DNA of 64,000 nucleotides from Spirosoma sp. (GCF_026391055.1 NZ_JAPLET010000030.1:124001-188000); one strand, 5' to 3'; shown: positions 49,407 through 58,324, counted from the first letter of the stretch. Numbers and translations: made by a program. Notes: generated from the sequence alone by a model not told the origin.

Positions 49407-50642
49407 ATGAAAACGCTTCTCGGACACCTGGGTTACTGTACCAATATTCATGCGGGCGAAACCTGGACAGACCACTTTGCTGCCCTGCAACAAGCCATAC
49501 CGGCGCTGAAACAGCGGCTTTCGCCCGATGCGCCCTTTGGCATTGGATTACGGCTGTCTAACGCAGCCAGTGAAGAGCTGGAAATTCCCGAAAATCTAAT
49601 CGCCTTTCAGCACTGGCTGGCCGAAAACGAGTGTTACGTTTTCACCATGAACGGCTTCCCCTTCGGTGGCTTTCACGATACCGCCGTTAAAGATCAGGTG
49701 CATACGCCCGACTGGACTACCGAAGCAAGGGTCGAGTACACCAAACGGCTGTTCCGGATTTTATCGGTGCTGCTGCCGGTCGATGAGCTGGGCAACGGCA
49801 TACAGGGGGGCGTATCTACCTCACCCCTCTCCTACCGGCACTGGTTTGAATGGGATCAACCGGCGGCCCGTGATTATATCTACTCTCAGACGACTCAGAA
49901 TGTCCTCGAAGTAGTAGCAGACCTGATTCGGTTACGCCGACAGACCGACCGGCTCATGCACCTCGACCTGGAGCCCGAACCGGACGGCGTTATCGAAACA
50001 TCCGACGAGTTTATCAGCTGGTTTACGGATTATCTGCTCCCCATGGGCATCGACCAGTTCAGCACCGAATTTGGACTGACCGACGAAGAAGCCGAAGCCA
50101 CCATTTGCGAACACGTTCGGTTATGCTACGACGTGTGCCATTTTGCAGTAGGCTACGAACGGGCCGCTGATGTGCTGGACAAACTCAGAAGTTATGGTCT
50201 GCGCGTCGGTAAAATTCAGATCAGTGCCGCTTTAAAAGCTGAATTTCCGGCTGATCCGGCGGGACGGCAAGCGGTTCGGCAGGCGTTTGAGCAATTTAAT
50301 GAACCTACGTACCTGCATCAGGTGGTAGCCCGAACAACATCCGGCACCTTGCTCCGCTACCCGGACTTACCCGAAGCGCTGGCCGCGCTGGACGACACTC
50401 ATGCCGAATGGCGGGCACATTTCCACGTTCCGCTGTTCGTATCGGACTATGGCGTGTTGCAGTCTACGCAGGATGACATTCGGGAGGTACTTCAGTTACA
50501 GGCCGAACGACGCTTTACCAACCAGATGGAAGTAGAAACCTACACCTGGGGGGTGCTGCCGGACGAATTGAAAAAAGAGCTGATTGATTCGATTGAACGA
50601 GAAATGAAGTGGGTGTCTAAATCAATGGATAATGAAGAATGA
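49407..50642 (+). CDS. eboE: EboE: TIM-barrel metabolite traffic protein
   Basis: A 411-residue protein matching the family named metabolite traffic protein EboE. It begins MKTLLGHLGYCTNIHAGETW, with GIGLRLSNAASEEL and FTMNGFPFGGFHDTAVKDQVHTPDW, and has LHLDLEPEPDGVIETSDE and GISTS-like (GVSTSPLSY) segments; the fold is a sugar-phosphate-isomerase-like TIM barrel. It follows eboD by 61 bp and precedes eboF by 56 bp. Its biochemical activity is not established to my knowledge. Confidence 0.92.
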   Translation: MKTLLGHLGYCTNIHAGETWTDHFAALQQAIPALKQRLSPDAPFGIGLRLSNAASEELEIPENLIAFQHWLAENECYVFTMNGFPFGGFHDTAVKDQVHTPDWTTEARVEYTKRLFRILSVLLPVDELGNGIQGGVSTSPLSYRHWFEWDQPAARDYIYSQTTQNVLEVVADLIRLRRQTDRLMHLDLEPEPDGVIETSDEFISWFTDYLLPMGIDQFSTEFGLTDEEAEATICEHVRLCYDVCHFAVGYERAADVLDKLRSYGLRVGKIQISAALKAEFPADPAGRQAVRQAFEQFNEPTYLHQVVARTTSGTLLRYPDLPEALAALDDTHAEWRAHFHVPLFVSDYGVLQSTQDDIREVLQLQAERRFTNQMEVETYTWGVLPDELKKELIDSIEREMKWVSKSMDNEE

Positions 50643-50679
50643 TGAGCTAGTAGTACCATTATCCACTCTTCATTATCCA
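50627..50679. repeat. AT-rich inverted and direct repeats between eboE and eboF
   Basis: tggataatgaaga (50627-50639, covering the last codons of eboE) pairs with tcttcattatcca (50667-50679). The right side also contains a direct repeat of cattatccact. It may be an attenuator or a remnant of local duplication. Confidence 0.5.
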
Positions 50680-50698
50680 CTATTCATTATTCATCATT

Positions 50699-52087
50699 AT
50701 GAAAAAGACCGTAGTACTCGACGTTGTTGGCCTGTCGTATTCGCTCATTGGCGAGCACACGCCTTTTCTGAAACAGTGGTTTGCCGGTAAACACCAGGCC
50801 ACTATAGATCCCATGCTGCCCGCCCTAACGACGTCGGCGCAGTCAACCTACGTTACCGGCAAATGGCCCAGCGAAACGGGTATTGTTGGCAATGGCTGGT
50901 ACGACCGTACCGATTCGGAAGTAAAATTCTGGAAACAGTCCAACAAGCTCGTGGCGGGCGAAAAGATTTGGGAGCGGGCCAAGAAAATTGACCCCAGCTT
51001 TACTGTCTCCAAAATGTTCTGGTGGTACAACATGTACTCCTCCGCCGACTACTCGGCTACGCCCCGGCCGCAGTATCCGTCAGACGGCATGAAGCTTCCT
51101 GACTGCTATACCCATCCCGGTGACCTCCGCGACCGGCTCCAGCAAGAACTCGGTACTTTTCCGCTGTTTCAGTTCTGGGGACCGGCCACTACCATCAAAA
51201 GCAGCCGCTGGATTGCCGATGCGTCCATGCTGGTGGACAAATGGCACAACCCAACCCTGACGCTGATTTACCTGCCTCACCTGGATTACTGCCTTCAGAA
51301 GTTTGGACAGGATTTCTCGAAAATAGGCAACGACCTCCGCGAAATCGACGATGTTTGCCGCGACCTGATTCAGTATTACGAAAAGCAGGGTGCCGAGATC
51401 ATCGTGCTGTCGGAATACGGTATTACGAACGTAAGCAAGCCCATTCACATCAACCGGATTCTGCGCGAAGCCGGTATGATTCGTTACCGCGAAGAGCGTG
51501 GACTGGAGATGTTCGACGCCGGAGCATCTCCCGCCTTTGCCACCCCCGATCACCAGATTGCCCACGTGTACATCAACGACCCGAGCGTCTTTGAGCAAGT
51601 GCGGACACTGCTGGAGCAAACGCCGGGCATTGAGCTGGTTTTGGACAAAGACCAACAGAAAGATTACCACATTGACCACGAACGCTCCGGCGATCTCGTC
51701 GTCGTGGCCGATGCCGATAGCTGGTTTACCTACTATTACTGGCTCGACGATGCCCGCGCCCCGGACTATGCCCGCCTAGTGGCTATTCACCAGAAACCCG
51801 GTTACGACCCCGCGGAGATGTTTATGGACCAGACTAATCCGCTTATTAAACTCAAGGCTGGGTATAAGCTGGGCCGTAAACTGCTTGGCTTCCGATACCT
51901 GATGAACGTTATTTCGCTGGATGCTACCCTCGTGAAAGGATCGCACGGACGGATCGATACCCCCCGCGAATACCACCCGGTTTACGTAAGTAGCCAGAAC
52001 GTGGGCGAATCCATGACCGCCACGGACGTTTACGACCGGATATGGGACACGATAGCCACCGAAATCACCGAAAAACAGACACGGTAA
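50699..52087 (+). CDS. eboF: EboF: alkaline-phosphatase-superfamily protein of the ebo cluster
   Basis: A 462-residue type I phosphodiesterase/nucleotide pyrophosphatase-like protein. Metal sites appear as Asp in VVLDVVGLSYSLIG, the nucleophile Thr in MLPALTTSAQSTYVTGKWP, Asp/His in YLPHLDYCLQKFG, SEYGITNVSKP, and His in KGSHGRIDTP with REYHPV. There is no signal peptide, so it is cytoplasmic or exported by other means. In ebo operons this protein follows EboE, as here, and is thought to act on a phosphorylated precursor; that role is not proven. Confidence 0.88.
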   Translation: MKKTVVLDVVGLSYSLIGEHTPFLKQWFAGKHQATIDPMLPALTTSAQSTYVTGKWPSETGIVGNGWYDRTDSEVKFWKQSNKLVAGEKIWERAKKIDPSFTVSKMFWWYNMYSSADYSATPRPQYPSDGMKLPDCYTHPGDLRDRLQQELGTFPLFQFWGPATTIKSSRWIADASMLVDKWHNPTLTLIYLPHLDYCLQKFGQDFSKIGNDLREIDDVCRDLIQYYEKQGAEIIVLSEYGITNVSKPIHINRILREAGMIRYREERGLEMFDAGASPAFATPDHQIAHVYINDPSVFEQVRTLLEQTPGIELVLDKDQQKDYHIDHERSGDLVVVADADSWFTYYYWLDDARAPDYARLVAIHQKPGYDPAEMFMDQTNPLIKLKAGYKLGRKLLGFRYLMNVISLDATLVKGSHGRIDTPREYHPVYVSSQNVGESMTATDVYDRIWDTIATEITEKQTR

Positions 52088-52126
52088 GTTATTGGTTATT
52101 TGGACGAAAGGACGTAAATTAACTCT

Positions 52127-52681
52127 ATGAAAGCCCTCGTCGCCCTCCTTCTGTTAGCGTCAGCCTGCACCAGCCATCGGCCGGCCGCCATCAATGCGCC
52201 AGCCGATGGCGCGGAGTACTACCAGCCTAACCAACCGGTATCGGTGAGTACGCCCCGGCTTTACCCCGACCCGCAGGGTGGGCTTGGTCACTCACAGGAC
52301 CCGGATATCAGGGTAACAGACATCCGGCTGACGGCCAGCTATACGGTCCTGTACATGACCTTTGGTAAAGACCCCAACGACCGCAATAATAATTACTACG
52401 GCACCAGCAGCATCTCCTTCAATCCAAAGGCCGTTCTGGCATCGGCCGATGGCAAGAAAACGTACGCCCTGGTTAAAACGGAAGGTATACCTATGTCGCC
52501 GGAAACCCGCGACATCAAGAATGACGAAAAAATACCATTCGTACTGTATTTCGAGCGGTTAGACAAGGGGGTTGAATCCTTCGATCTTTTCGAATGCAAG
52601 AGCGATAACCTAAACTCCTGTTTTAACGTAGCGGGAATGACCATTCAGAATCCGGCAAGTCCGGAAGCCAAGCAGAATTAG
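52127..52681 (+). CDS. Hypothetical lipoprotein
   Basis: A 184-residue protein with a short lipoprotein leader (MKALVALLLLASAC, Cys14). The rest is beta-rich with VTDIRLTASYTVLYMTFGK and FVLYFERLDKGVESFDLFEC, like a C2-ish sandwich, but I do not recognise a family. Two later cysteines (in LFECKSDNLNSCF) might form a disulfide. It begins 39 bp after eboF on the same strand and might be read as a late gene of that operon. Confidence 0.7.
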   Translation: MKALVALLLLASACTSHRPAAINAPADGAEYYQPNQPVSVSTPRLYPDPQGGLGHSQDPDIRVTDIRLTASYTVLYMTFGKDPNDRNNNYYGTSSISFNPKAVLASADGKKTYALVKTEGIPMSPETRDIKNDEKIPFVLYFERLDKGVESFDLFECKSDNLNSCFNVAGMTIQNPASPEAKQN

Positions 52682-52839
52682 ACGGTGTAAAGGTCTATTT
52701 CGTGCCTAAATCGATCTGAAACATACCTTCACTAAAATTATTTGCATTTTCTGCCAGCGTTTTCTACCAATTAGTCGTCCAGGCTAGTAGTGGGTTTTCT
52801 CACGTTACCCTTCTTAAACCTGACAACTTTTCTGGCTGC

Positions 52840-53925
52840 ATGAAAACGATTCTTTCTGTCCTGTATGCCCTGCTGGGCTCTATACTCATTGGCTGGTTTA
52901 CGGGTGGTTGTACCCGCCAGGAACAGACGCCTACCGCTCAGGGCACTTGCCGAATTCAGCAGTACAGGGCAACAACAACATCTACAAGCCTTAACTCAAC
53001 CAGGCAAACCAATTACCAATATGATCCGCAGGGTAATTTAACAAACGTAGTTACCACACTCGATCAGCGACCCGCCACCGGAACCGCTGGCACGCAAACC
53101 GGCACAACGACGGTTGCGTATAGCTACGATGCAGCCGGTTATTTAACAGCCTCAACTTCGCAGCAGAAGACAACAGATATTCTTTCCGGTAATAAAACGA
53201 ACATAGCAACCGTGTCAATAGCCTCTAGTTATTCGTATACGAACGGGCGCTTGGCAACCGCTGTCACCAAAAATATTGGTGCTTATGGCGTAACTACAAA
53301 CACGACAGAATCTTATGAATATGATGCATCCGGCGGGTTAACCAAAAAAACGTCGCTCAGCACCTATACCTATGACCCGGCAATCACGAAAGAAATTCCA
53401 GCAAACCCAACCGGCCCTCTATGTATCTGGACGTACACAAAGAACAGGCTGGTCGACTATGTTGAGCGATCCGGAACAGCCGAGTATCGGCCACTTACCA
53501 TCGTAAATGGTCTCGTGACAGGTTATAGCACCGCGGGCAACTACAAAACGGTCTGGGAATATGACAGCCAGAACCGCCAGACAAAAGCAGCAGATTATGT
53601 GGGCGATACACTCACGGTTATGACGACCCAAACCTGGAGCGACGCCAAACCATCCATTGCTTCTCTGCCCGTATTCAAGGGTTTTCCGGTAACGGTTCCT
53701 GCGTCTGAATTTGGCCAGACAGGCGTATTATCGACCTCTACTAATTCGTACTGGAATAGCGTCAGCAAAACGATAGAAACGTTCGTTACCCGAAGCTCGG
53801 TTAGTCAGACCAACAGCCAGGGGTTAGTAACAACTACAGTTATTACAGCCAAACACCCGAACCCGGCTGCGGTTTCACAGGATTACACGACCGCCGAAAC
53901 CTATACCTATTCAAATTGCCAGTAA
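52840..53925 (+). CDS. Lipoprotein with YD (RHS-like) repeats
   Basis: A 361-residue Thr/Ser-rich lipoprotein with lipobox TGGC (Cys24). It carries at least four RHS-type YD motifs: YQYDPQGNLTNV, YSYDAAGYLTAS, YEYDASGGLTKK and WEYDSQNRQTKA, with weaker ones between. Such repeats form beta-strand scaffolds on cell-surface proteins, but full RHS toxins are far longer and this one has no toxin domain, so it is likely a surface or cell-wall protein. The 24 bp to the sigma gene suggest co-transcription. Confidence 0.75.
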   Translation: MKTILSVLYALLGSILIGWFTGGCTRQEQTPTAQGTCRIQQYRATTTSTSLNSTRQTNYQYDPQGNLTNVVTTLDQRPATGTAGTQTGTTTVAYSYDAAGYLTASTSQQKTTDILSGNKTNIATVSIASSYSYTNGRLATAVTKNIGAYGVTTNTTESYEYDASGGLTKKTSLSTYTYDPAITKEIPANPTGPLCIWTYTKNRLVDYVERSGTAEYRPLTIVNGLVTGYSTAGNYKTVWEYDSQNRQTKAADYVGDTLTVMTTQTWSDAKPSIASLPVFKGFPVTVPASEFGQTGVLSTSTNSYWNSVSKTIETFVTRSSVSQTNSQGLVTTTVITAKHPNPAAVSQDYTTAETYTYSNCQ

Positions 53926-53949
53926 TTCATACTCAACTGCTCTCTTTTC

Positions 53950-54525
53950 TTGGCTGACACTTCATTAGCCGATATTCTTAAGGGTTGCCGACGGGGTCGG
54001 GAGGTAGCCATGCAGGCGTTTTATGAACGTTTTTATAGCTATGCCCTCTCGGTTGCACTGGCCTATGCCAGCGACCGGGAAGACGCTCTTGAACTGGTCA
54101 ACGACAGCTTCCTGAAAGCCTTTGGAAGCATAGACACCCTAAAAAATGAAGAATCCGTACTCCCCTGGTTGCGAAAAATTGTGGTTAACACCGCCATTGA
54201 CTATTACCGTAAGCGCCGAAAGCGGGCGTTCGATGTGTCAACTGACGTTGTTGAACATAGCCTGGAGGAACCGTATCTGAACGACGACGCTATTTTTGCG
54301 CAGTTGTCGGCGGAACACATCATCACCGTGCTCCACCAACTACCCACCCCTTACCGGCTGGTCTTCAGTCTATACGTGCTGGATGGATTCGTCCACCAGG
54401 AAATTGCGGAACAACTGGGCATAGCAGAAAGTACCTCGCGGGCACACTTAACCGAAGCTAACCGTCGATTACGCCGGGCACTGGCCTCTCAAACCACCAT
54501 CAACCATGAACGAACCGGACGATAA
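53950..54525 (+). CDS. ECF RNA polymerase sigma factor
   Basis: A 191-residue sigma-70 factor. Region 2 is FYERFYSYALSVALAYASDREDALELVNDSFLKAF, region 4 is LPTPYRLVFSLYVLDGFVHQEIAEQLGIAESTSRAHL. A TTG at 53950 gives the family-like start (MADTSLADILKGCRRG); no upstream ATG is available. Its end overlaps the next gene by 20 bp, so the two are translationally coupled and the second protein is its likely anti-sigma partner. Confidence 0.9.
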   Translation: MADTSLADILKGCRRGREVAMQAFYERFYSYALSVALAYASDREDALELVNDSFLKAFGSIDTLKNEESVLPWLRKIVVNTAIDYYRKRRKRAFDVSTDVVEHSLEEPYLNDDAIFAQLSAEHIITVLHQLPTPYRLVFSLYVLDGFVHQEIAEQLGIAESTSRAHLTEANRRLRRALASQTTINHERTGR

Positions 54526-55717
54526 ACAGCTGCACGACTGGGTACGCCGGTCGCTTGATGCCTACCGCCCCGATGAGAAACCAGCGGGCTGGGCGCAGGT
54601 ACAGCGTGGTATCCGGCGTCGACGCTGGTGGCGTCGAGGTATTGTCATTGGCTGTGCAGGACTAGTGGTGTGCTTTTTGAGTTGGGTGGTTTACCGGACG
54701 GCAATGCTGCCATTCAACCGGACCATAACCGTTAGCAGACCTGCCGCGTCCGTTACGACGGAGCCATCCAATCATCGGGAACGACCCGTTTCCCTATTGT
54801 CGAGGGATGAACCAGATAAACGTAAGCAAAGAAGTAACAGCGTCCATTCTGCCAACCGCCCGGTTTTTCAAGGGCCGCGTTGGTTACAAGCACCGGCTCA
54901 ATTAATGTCTATAAAGGCGTTTGGCCCACTGCCTGTCGGGCTAAACAATTCAATTCATCACCGGCGGGTTGCGCTAAGTCCCGAGGAAACAGCGATTACC
55001 CGGCAAGTGCTAACGGGAAAATTTGGCTTTGATTCAACGTCTTACCGAACCCTCGACCGCAATGTCCGTAACTGGCCGGATGCCGTGATCGTGTGCGATC
55101 TTACTACGAGCATGTACCCGTATACGACCCAGCTGATCGCCTGGTTTACTAAAAACGAAAGCCATCCCGCTCTAAAGGGAATGCTGTTTTTTACCGACTG
55201 CGACAGCCTCGGTCGGCAAACCTATCCAGGCGGCCCCGCCGGACAGATGTACATTGGCCGTGAGACCGCAACAGCTCGTGTATTGCCAATTATGCTGGAG
55301 GCTGCCCGCAACACGGTGTACAACACCGATGATGCAGAAAACACGATCGAAGCACTTCTGGCGGCTCAGAAAGAGTTCCCCGAAGCCCGGCACCTGATTC
55401 TGATAGCCGATAATTTGAGTGGCGTTAAAGATATGAATTTACTGAAGTCCGTTAAAAAACCTGTACATGTTATCCTGTGCGGCACCACCGGTGGCGATAC
55501 GACTCAGGCGTTTCAACCAGCCTATTATACCATTGCCAACCAGACAAACGGAAGTTTGCATACCTTGGAGGACGACCTCGACCCATCCCTTCTTTCTAAT
55601 GCCACAACCCTCCGGGTAGGAACGCATTACTATCGGTACCGATTGCGCAGAAACCAGTTCAAACTTACCCCCTATCATCACAGGCCCAGACGTTTCCTAG
55701 GATTTTTGTGGTTATAA
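54506..55717 (+). CDS. Membrane-anchored von Willebrand A-like protein, probable anti-sigma partner
   Basis: A 403-residue protein. The N-terminal ~40 residues (DDKQLHDWVRRSLDAYRPDEKPAGW) resemble an anti-sigma-type cytoplasmic region. One membrane segment is at about 45-63, followed by a Ser/Thr-rich periplasmic linker, then a vWA-like domain from about 190 with MIDAS-type DLTTS (Asp198, Thr200, Ser202), FFTDCDS and HLILIADNLSG. The sigma-overlapping position and topology suggest an anti-sigma factor whose sensor is a vWA domain, but no anti-sigma family match is certain. Confidence 0.7.
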   Translation: MNEPDDKQLHDWVRRSLDAYRPDEKPAGWAQVQRGIRRRRWWRRGIVIGCAGLVVCFLSWVVYRTAMLPFNRTITVSRPAASVTTEPSNHRERPVSLLSRDEPDKRKQRSNSVHSANRPVFQGPRWLQAPAQLMSIKAFGPLPVGLNNSIHHRRVALSPEETAITRQVLTGKFGFDSTSYRTLDRNVRNWPDAVIVCDLTTSMYPYTTQLIAWFTKNESHPALKGMLFFTDCDSLGRQTYPGGPAGQMYIGRETATARVLPIMLEAARNTVYNTDDAENTIEALLAAQKEFPEARHLILIADNLSGVKDMNLLKSVKKPVHVILCGTTGGDTTQAFQPAYYTIANQTNGSLHTLEDDLDPSLLSNATTLRVGTHYYRYRLRRNQFKLTPYHHRPRRFLGFLWL

Positions 55718-55836
55718 TCTGACAGATTCTGTGGGATGAATAAAGTAAGCAGCGATCATTTTTTTGTTCTCCTGTACACAGAATAAGGAAAACAGACGTT
55801 ACCAAAGAAGTGTCATTACTTTGTTTTTGTCTGAAT

Positions 55837-56352
55837 ATGTTTTCTTCCTCTTCGTTTAATCATTGTTTCCGCGTTCTTTTGTTTTTCATTGCCAGCTTAT
55901 CTTTAAGTTTCTTCGCGCTGGCTCAAACCAATCTCAAATACCGATTACTCACCGGTTATCTACTAAACAGCAACGCCACCCTTACTAAAGGGAAACCCAC
56001 TCTTTTCGTCTTCGAGCAGGACGATACGTTCAAGCAGGTGTTTCAGCAAGCAGCACCTACAGGCAAACGCAAAGCCGACGCCCCCAATTTTGATCGGGAA
56101 ATGGCCATTGGAATCGCCCTGGCTCCTACAAAAACACCCCCGAAACTTTCGATTAGCCGCGTATTTGTACAAGACTCAACGCTTACCGTGCGGTACATTC
56201 GTATGGTAGATACCACCGTTACCAAATCTCCCTTACAATCGCCTGCTCAGCCTCTGCTGTTGCTTAGCATCCCGAAGCAAACCGTGCTGAAAACCCGGCT
56301 CGTTGAAAACGGTAAAGTTATTCAAACCATAAAGAAGCGCGATACAAACTAG
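55837..56352 (+). CDS. Hypothetical secreted protein
   Basis: About 171 residues from ATG 55837 (MFSSSSFNHC); the frame opens at 55810 without a good start. A signal peptide (FRVLLFFIASLSLSFFALAQ) precedes a small beta-rich protein with YRLLTGYLLNSNATLTKGKP and VFVQDSTLTVRYIRMVDTTV. I do not recognise a family. It is a single gene ending before a long hairpin. Confidence 0.65.
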   Translation: MFSSSSFNHCFRVLLFFIASLSLSFFALAQTNLKYRLLTGYLLNSNATLTKGKPTLFVFEQDDTFKQVFQQAAPTGKRKADAPNFDREMAIGIALAPTKTPPKLSISRVFVQDSTLTVRYIRMVDTTVTKSPLQSPAQPLLLLSIPKQTVLKTRLVENGKVIQTIKKRDTN

Positions 56353-56404
56353 ACACACTTACCTTCGTACAAGTATCCAATTAATAAATATCCTGTTTTT
56401 GCGC

Positions 56405-56463
56405 GGGTAAAAGCCAGACTATTTATAGACGTTAGACGTCTATAAATAGTCTGGCTTTTACCC
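56405..56463. terminator. 28-bp perfect hairpin with TAG loop
   Basis: Arms 56405-56432 and 56436-56463 pair perfectly over 28 bp with a 3-nt loop, ending in an AT-rich run. It sits 53 bp after the secreted protein gene and is the longest perfect stem in the window, along with that at 7266. Confidence 0.75.
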
Positions 56464-56882
56464 TATTCAATTACTTGAGTAAACGGCATTACCTATTGAT
56501 TGGTAGCGTACTGCCTTTACCTAAATAACGCTAACTAACTGCCTCTCAAGTTATAAGAACACCCGATAAGTAACTTTATAACTATTTATTAACATATATA
56601 AAGTTATTGATTAATTAAAAAATAGCTTTAATTTTGACATGTCAATGCGCATGAGCCGCGACAATATCTATCCACATCTGTTTTTTTCACCTTCCCTCTT
56701 TTTAATCATACTACGCCTACCCGGCAGCTGTTTCCCAGACGGGTTGGCGGCTAACCCTATTACGGGGTTAGTTTGTGCGCATCCAGCACCAGCTTAGTTA
56801 TCAACTCGCAGGAACCGCTGCGGGTCAACGCCCCGGTTAAAAATTAATTAAAGCAAGACAAAGGTATTCTTATCCTGTTTTA
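56464..56882. other. Non-coding region between the secreted protein and the iron-permease-like gene
   Basis: I find no gene. The first part is AT-rich; the second contains a small hairpin ctaaccc/ggggttag around 56752-56772. No tRNA-like clover leaf could be folded by eye. Confidence 0.4.
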
Positions 56883-56901
56883 TACAGTACAATTCACTGT
56901 A
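56883..56901. promoter_or_regulatory. Inverted repeat TACAGT-N7-ACTGTA upstream of the iron-permease-like gene
   Basis: TACAGT (56883-56888) and ACTGTA (56896-56901) are perfect complements 20 bp before the ATG at 56921. The position fits a repressor operator, possibly iron-responsive, but no known consensus is matched. Confidence 0.35.
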
Positions 56902-56920
56902 CACGAACAGATACCTTTTT

Positions 56921-57403
56921 ATGGAAACCCAATCCTCAACACCTGCCAGCAAAGGCCTTTTAGAGCGTTTTTCTTCAGCTGTCGCGCGAGCCACGGGCAG
57001 CTCGGCAGCTTTCCTGCTGGCCCTAGCCACAGTCATCATCTGGGCTTTGAGCGGGCCTATTTTCGGTTATTCAGAAGACTGGCAATTGGTTATCAACACC
57101 GGCACAACCATTATTACCTTTTTGATGGTGTTTCTAATTCAGAAAGCGCAAAATAAGGAGTCGATGTCGGTTCAATTGAAACTCAATGAACTCATAGCTG
57201 CGACCAAAGGAGCCAGTAACCGGCTGGTGTCGGTCGAGAACCTGACTGAGGAAGAGTTGGCCGTCTTGCAGCAGCACTACCAGACGATGGCCGAAATCAC
57301 CAAAAAAGCGTCGGACCTTCGCCAGTCTCATTCGGTTGAAGAAGCCATTAAAGATGCGTCTGAAAAGCTGGAGGATGAGTCAGGCACGGGCCATACCTTG
57401 TAA
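56921..57403 (+). CDS. Low-affinity iron permease family protein
   Basis: A 160-residue membrane protein matching the Fet4-like low-affinity iron permease family. It has two or three helices (SAAFLLALATVIIWALSGPIFG, WQLVINTGTTIITFLMVFLIQ) and the family segment QKAQNKESMSVQLKLNELIAATKGASNRLVSVENL. The bacterial members are shorter than yeast Fet4 and have not, to my knowledge, been shown to move iron. It is a single gene with a possible operator upstream. Confidence 0.88.
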   Translation: METQSSTPASKGLLERFSSAVARATGSSAAFLLALATVIIWALSGPIFGYSEDWQLVINTGTTIITFLMVFLIQKAQNKESMSVQLKLNELIAATKGASNRLVSVENLTEEELAVLQQHYQTMAEITKKASDLRQSHSVEEAIKDASEKLEDESGTGHTL

Positions 57404-57596
57404 ACCAAACGCGGCTTTGTCCGTTTCGTGGAGGCAACTTAACAATTTCTTAACATTGCCTCTGTCATGAACACGATGCTATGGATACTGGCCAATGTCA
57501 CTAGTTCCCTTTCTGACTGGCTTGGCGATTTGGGCCATGAAGATAAAAGTCTAACTCAGTCACATCCCGTACGCTTACGGACTGGCTACCCGGTAA

Positions 57597-58322
57597 TTAC
57601 CCGACTAATTGCTGTAGAGCCAGGGCATTTCGTACGGCGTTGCCTCCACCATCGTTGTTGAAATAAACGAACACATCTTTTCCCATCCCCGCCCACTCCC
57701 TAATTCGGCTGGCCCACCAATGCAGATCGGTATCGGAATAGGAGCCGCCGTACAAATACTCGGTATCGGGGCCATGCATACGCACGTATACAAACGGGGC
57801 CGTAACGCGCAGGATACAGGGCAACCTGGCACCGCTCATAATGCAATACGCAACCTGATGCTGTTCAAGGAGAGAAAAAACGACTTCGTTGTTCCAGCTT
57901 GGATGCCGAAACTCCACGGTGGTATGTAGCCAGGGCGGTATCTGATCCAGAAAATACGCTAACCGGTCGTAGTCATACGCCTGCTGAGGAGCCAGTTGCA
58001 CCAGCAGAACGGCCCGCTTCTGCTTTAGCTCATGCCAGCAGGTTTTGATGCGCTCCATCCAAACTTCAGGCTGATACAGCTTTTTGGCGTGGGTCAGTCC
58101 TCGGGGTGCTTTTACCGTCAGCAGAAAGCCGTCGGGCAAGCGCTGCTCCCAACCAGTGAACGTCGTTTGTTTGGGCCAGCGGTAAAAACTGCTGTTGAGT
58201 TCAACCGTCTGGAATTTTTGCACGTAATAATCCAGCCGTTTGGCCACGGGGGTTGGGTTCGGGTACAATACGCCCTGCCAATGGTCATAACTCCAGCCCG
58301 ATGTACCAATATAGACGCCCAT
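57597..58322 (-). CDS. DUF72 domain protein (TIM-barrel)
   Basis: A 241-residue protein of the DUF72 family: GVYIGTSGWSYDHWQGVLYP at the start, FQTVELNSSFYRWP, VKAPRGLTHAKKL, VEFRHPSWNNEVV and KDVFVYFNNDGGGNAVRNAL. Structure predictions place it among TIM barrels; biochemical function is unknown. It starts 2 bp after the stop of the YihY gene, so the two form an operon. Confidence 0.93.
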   Translation of the reverse strand: MGVYIGTSGWSYDHWQGVLYPNPTPVAKRLDYYVQKFQTVELNSSFYRWPKQTTFTGWEQRLPDGFLLTVKAPRGLTHAKKLYQPEVWMERIKTCWHELKQKRAVLLVQLAPQQAYDYDRLAYFLDQIPPWLHTTVEFRHPSWNNEVVFSLLEQHQVAYCIMSGARLPCILRVTAPFVYVRMHGPDTEYLYGGSYSDTDLHWWASRIREWAGMGKDVFVYFNNDGGGNAVRNALALQQLVG

Positions 58323-58324
58323 AA

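Noticed and set aside
56464-56882. Checked for a tRNA or small RNA gene
   Set aside because: No clover-leaf or conserved T-loop sequence could be found by eye.
57467-57661. Small plus-strand frame of 64 codons before the DUF72 gene
   Set aside because: Its 3' third overlaps the DUF72 coding end and the rest has no recognisable feature; the ATG has no support.
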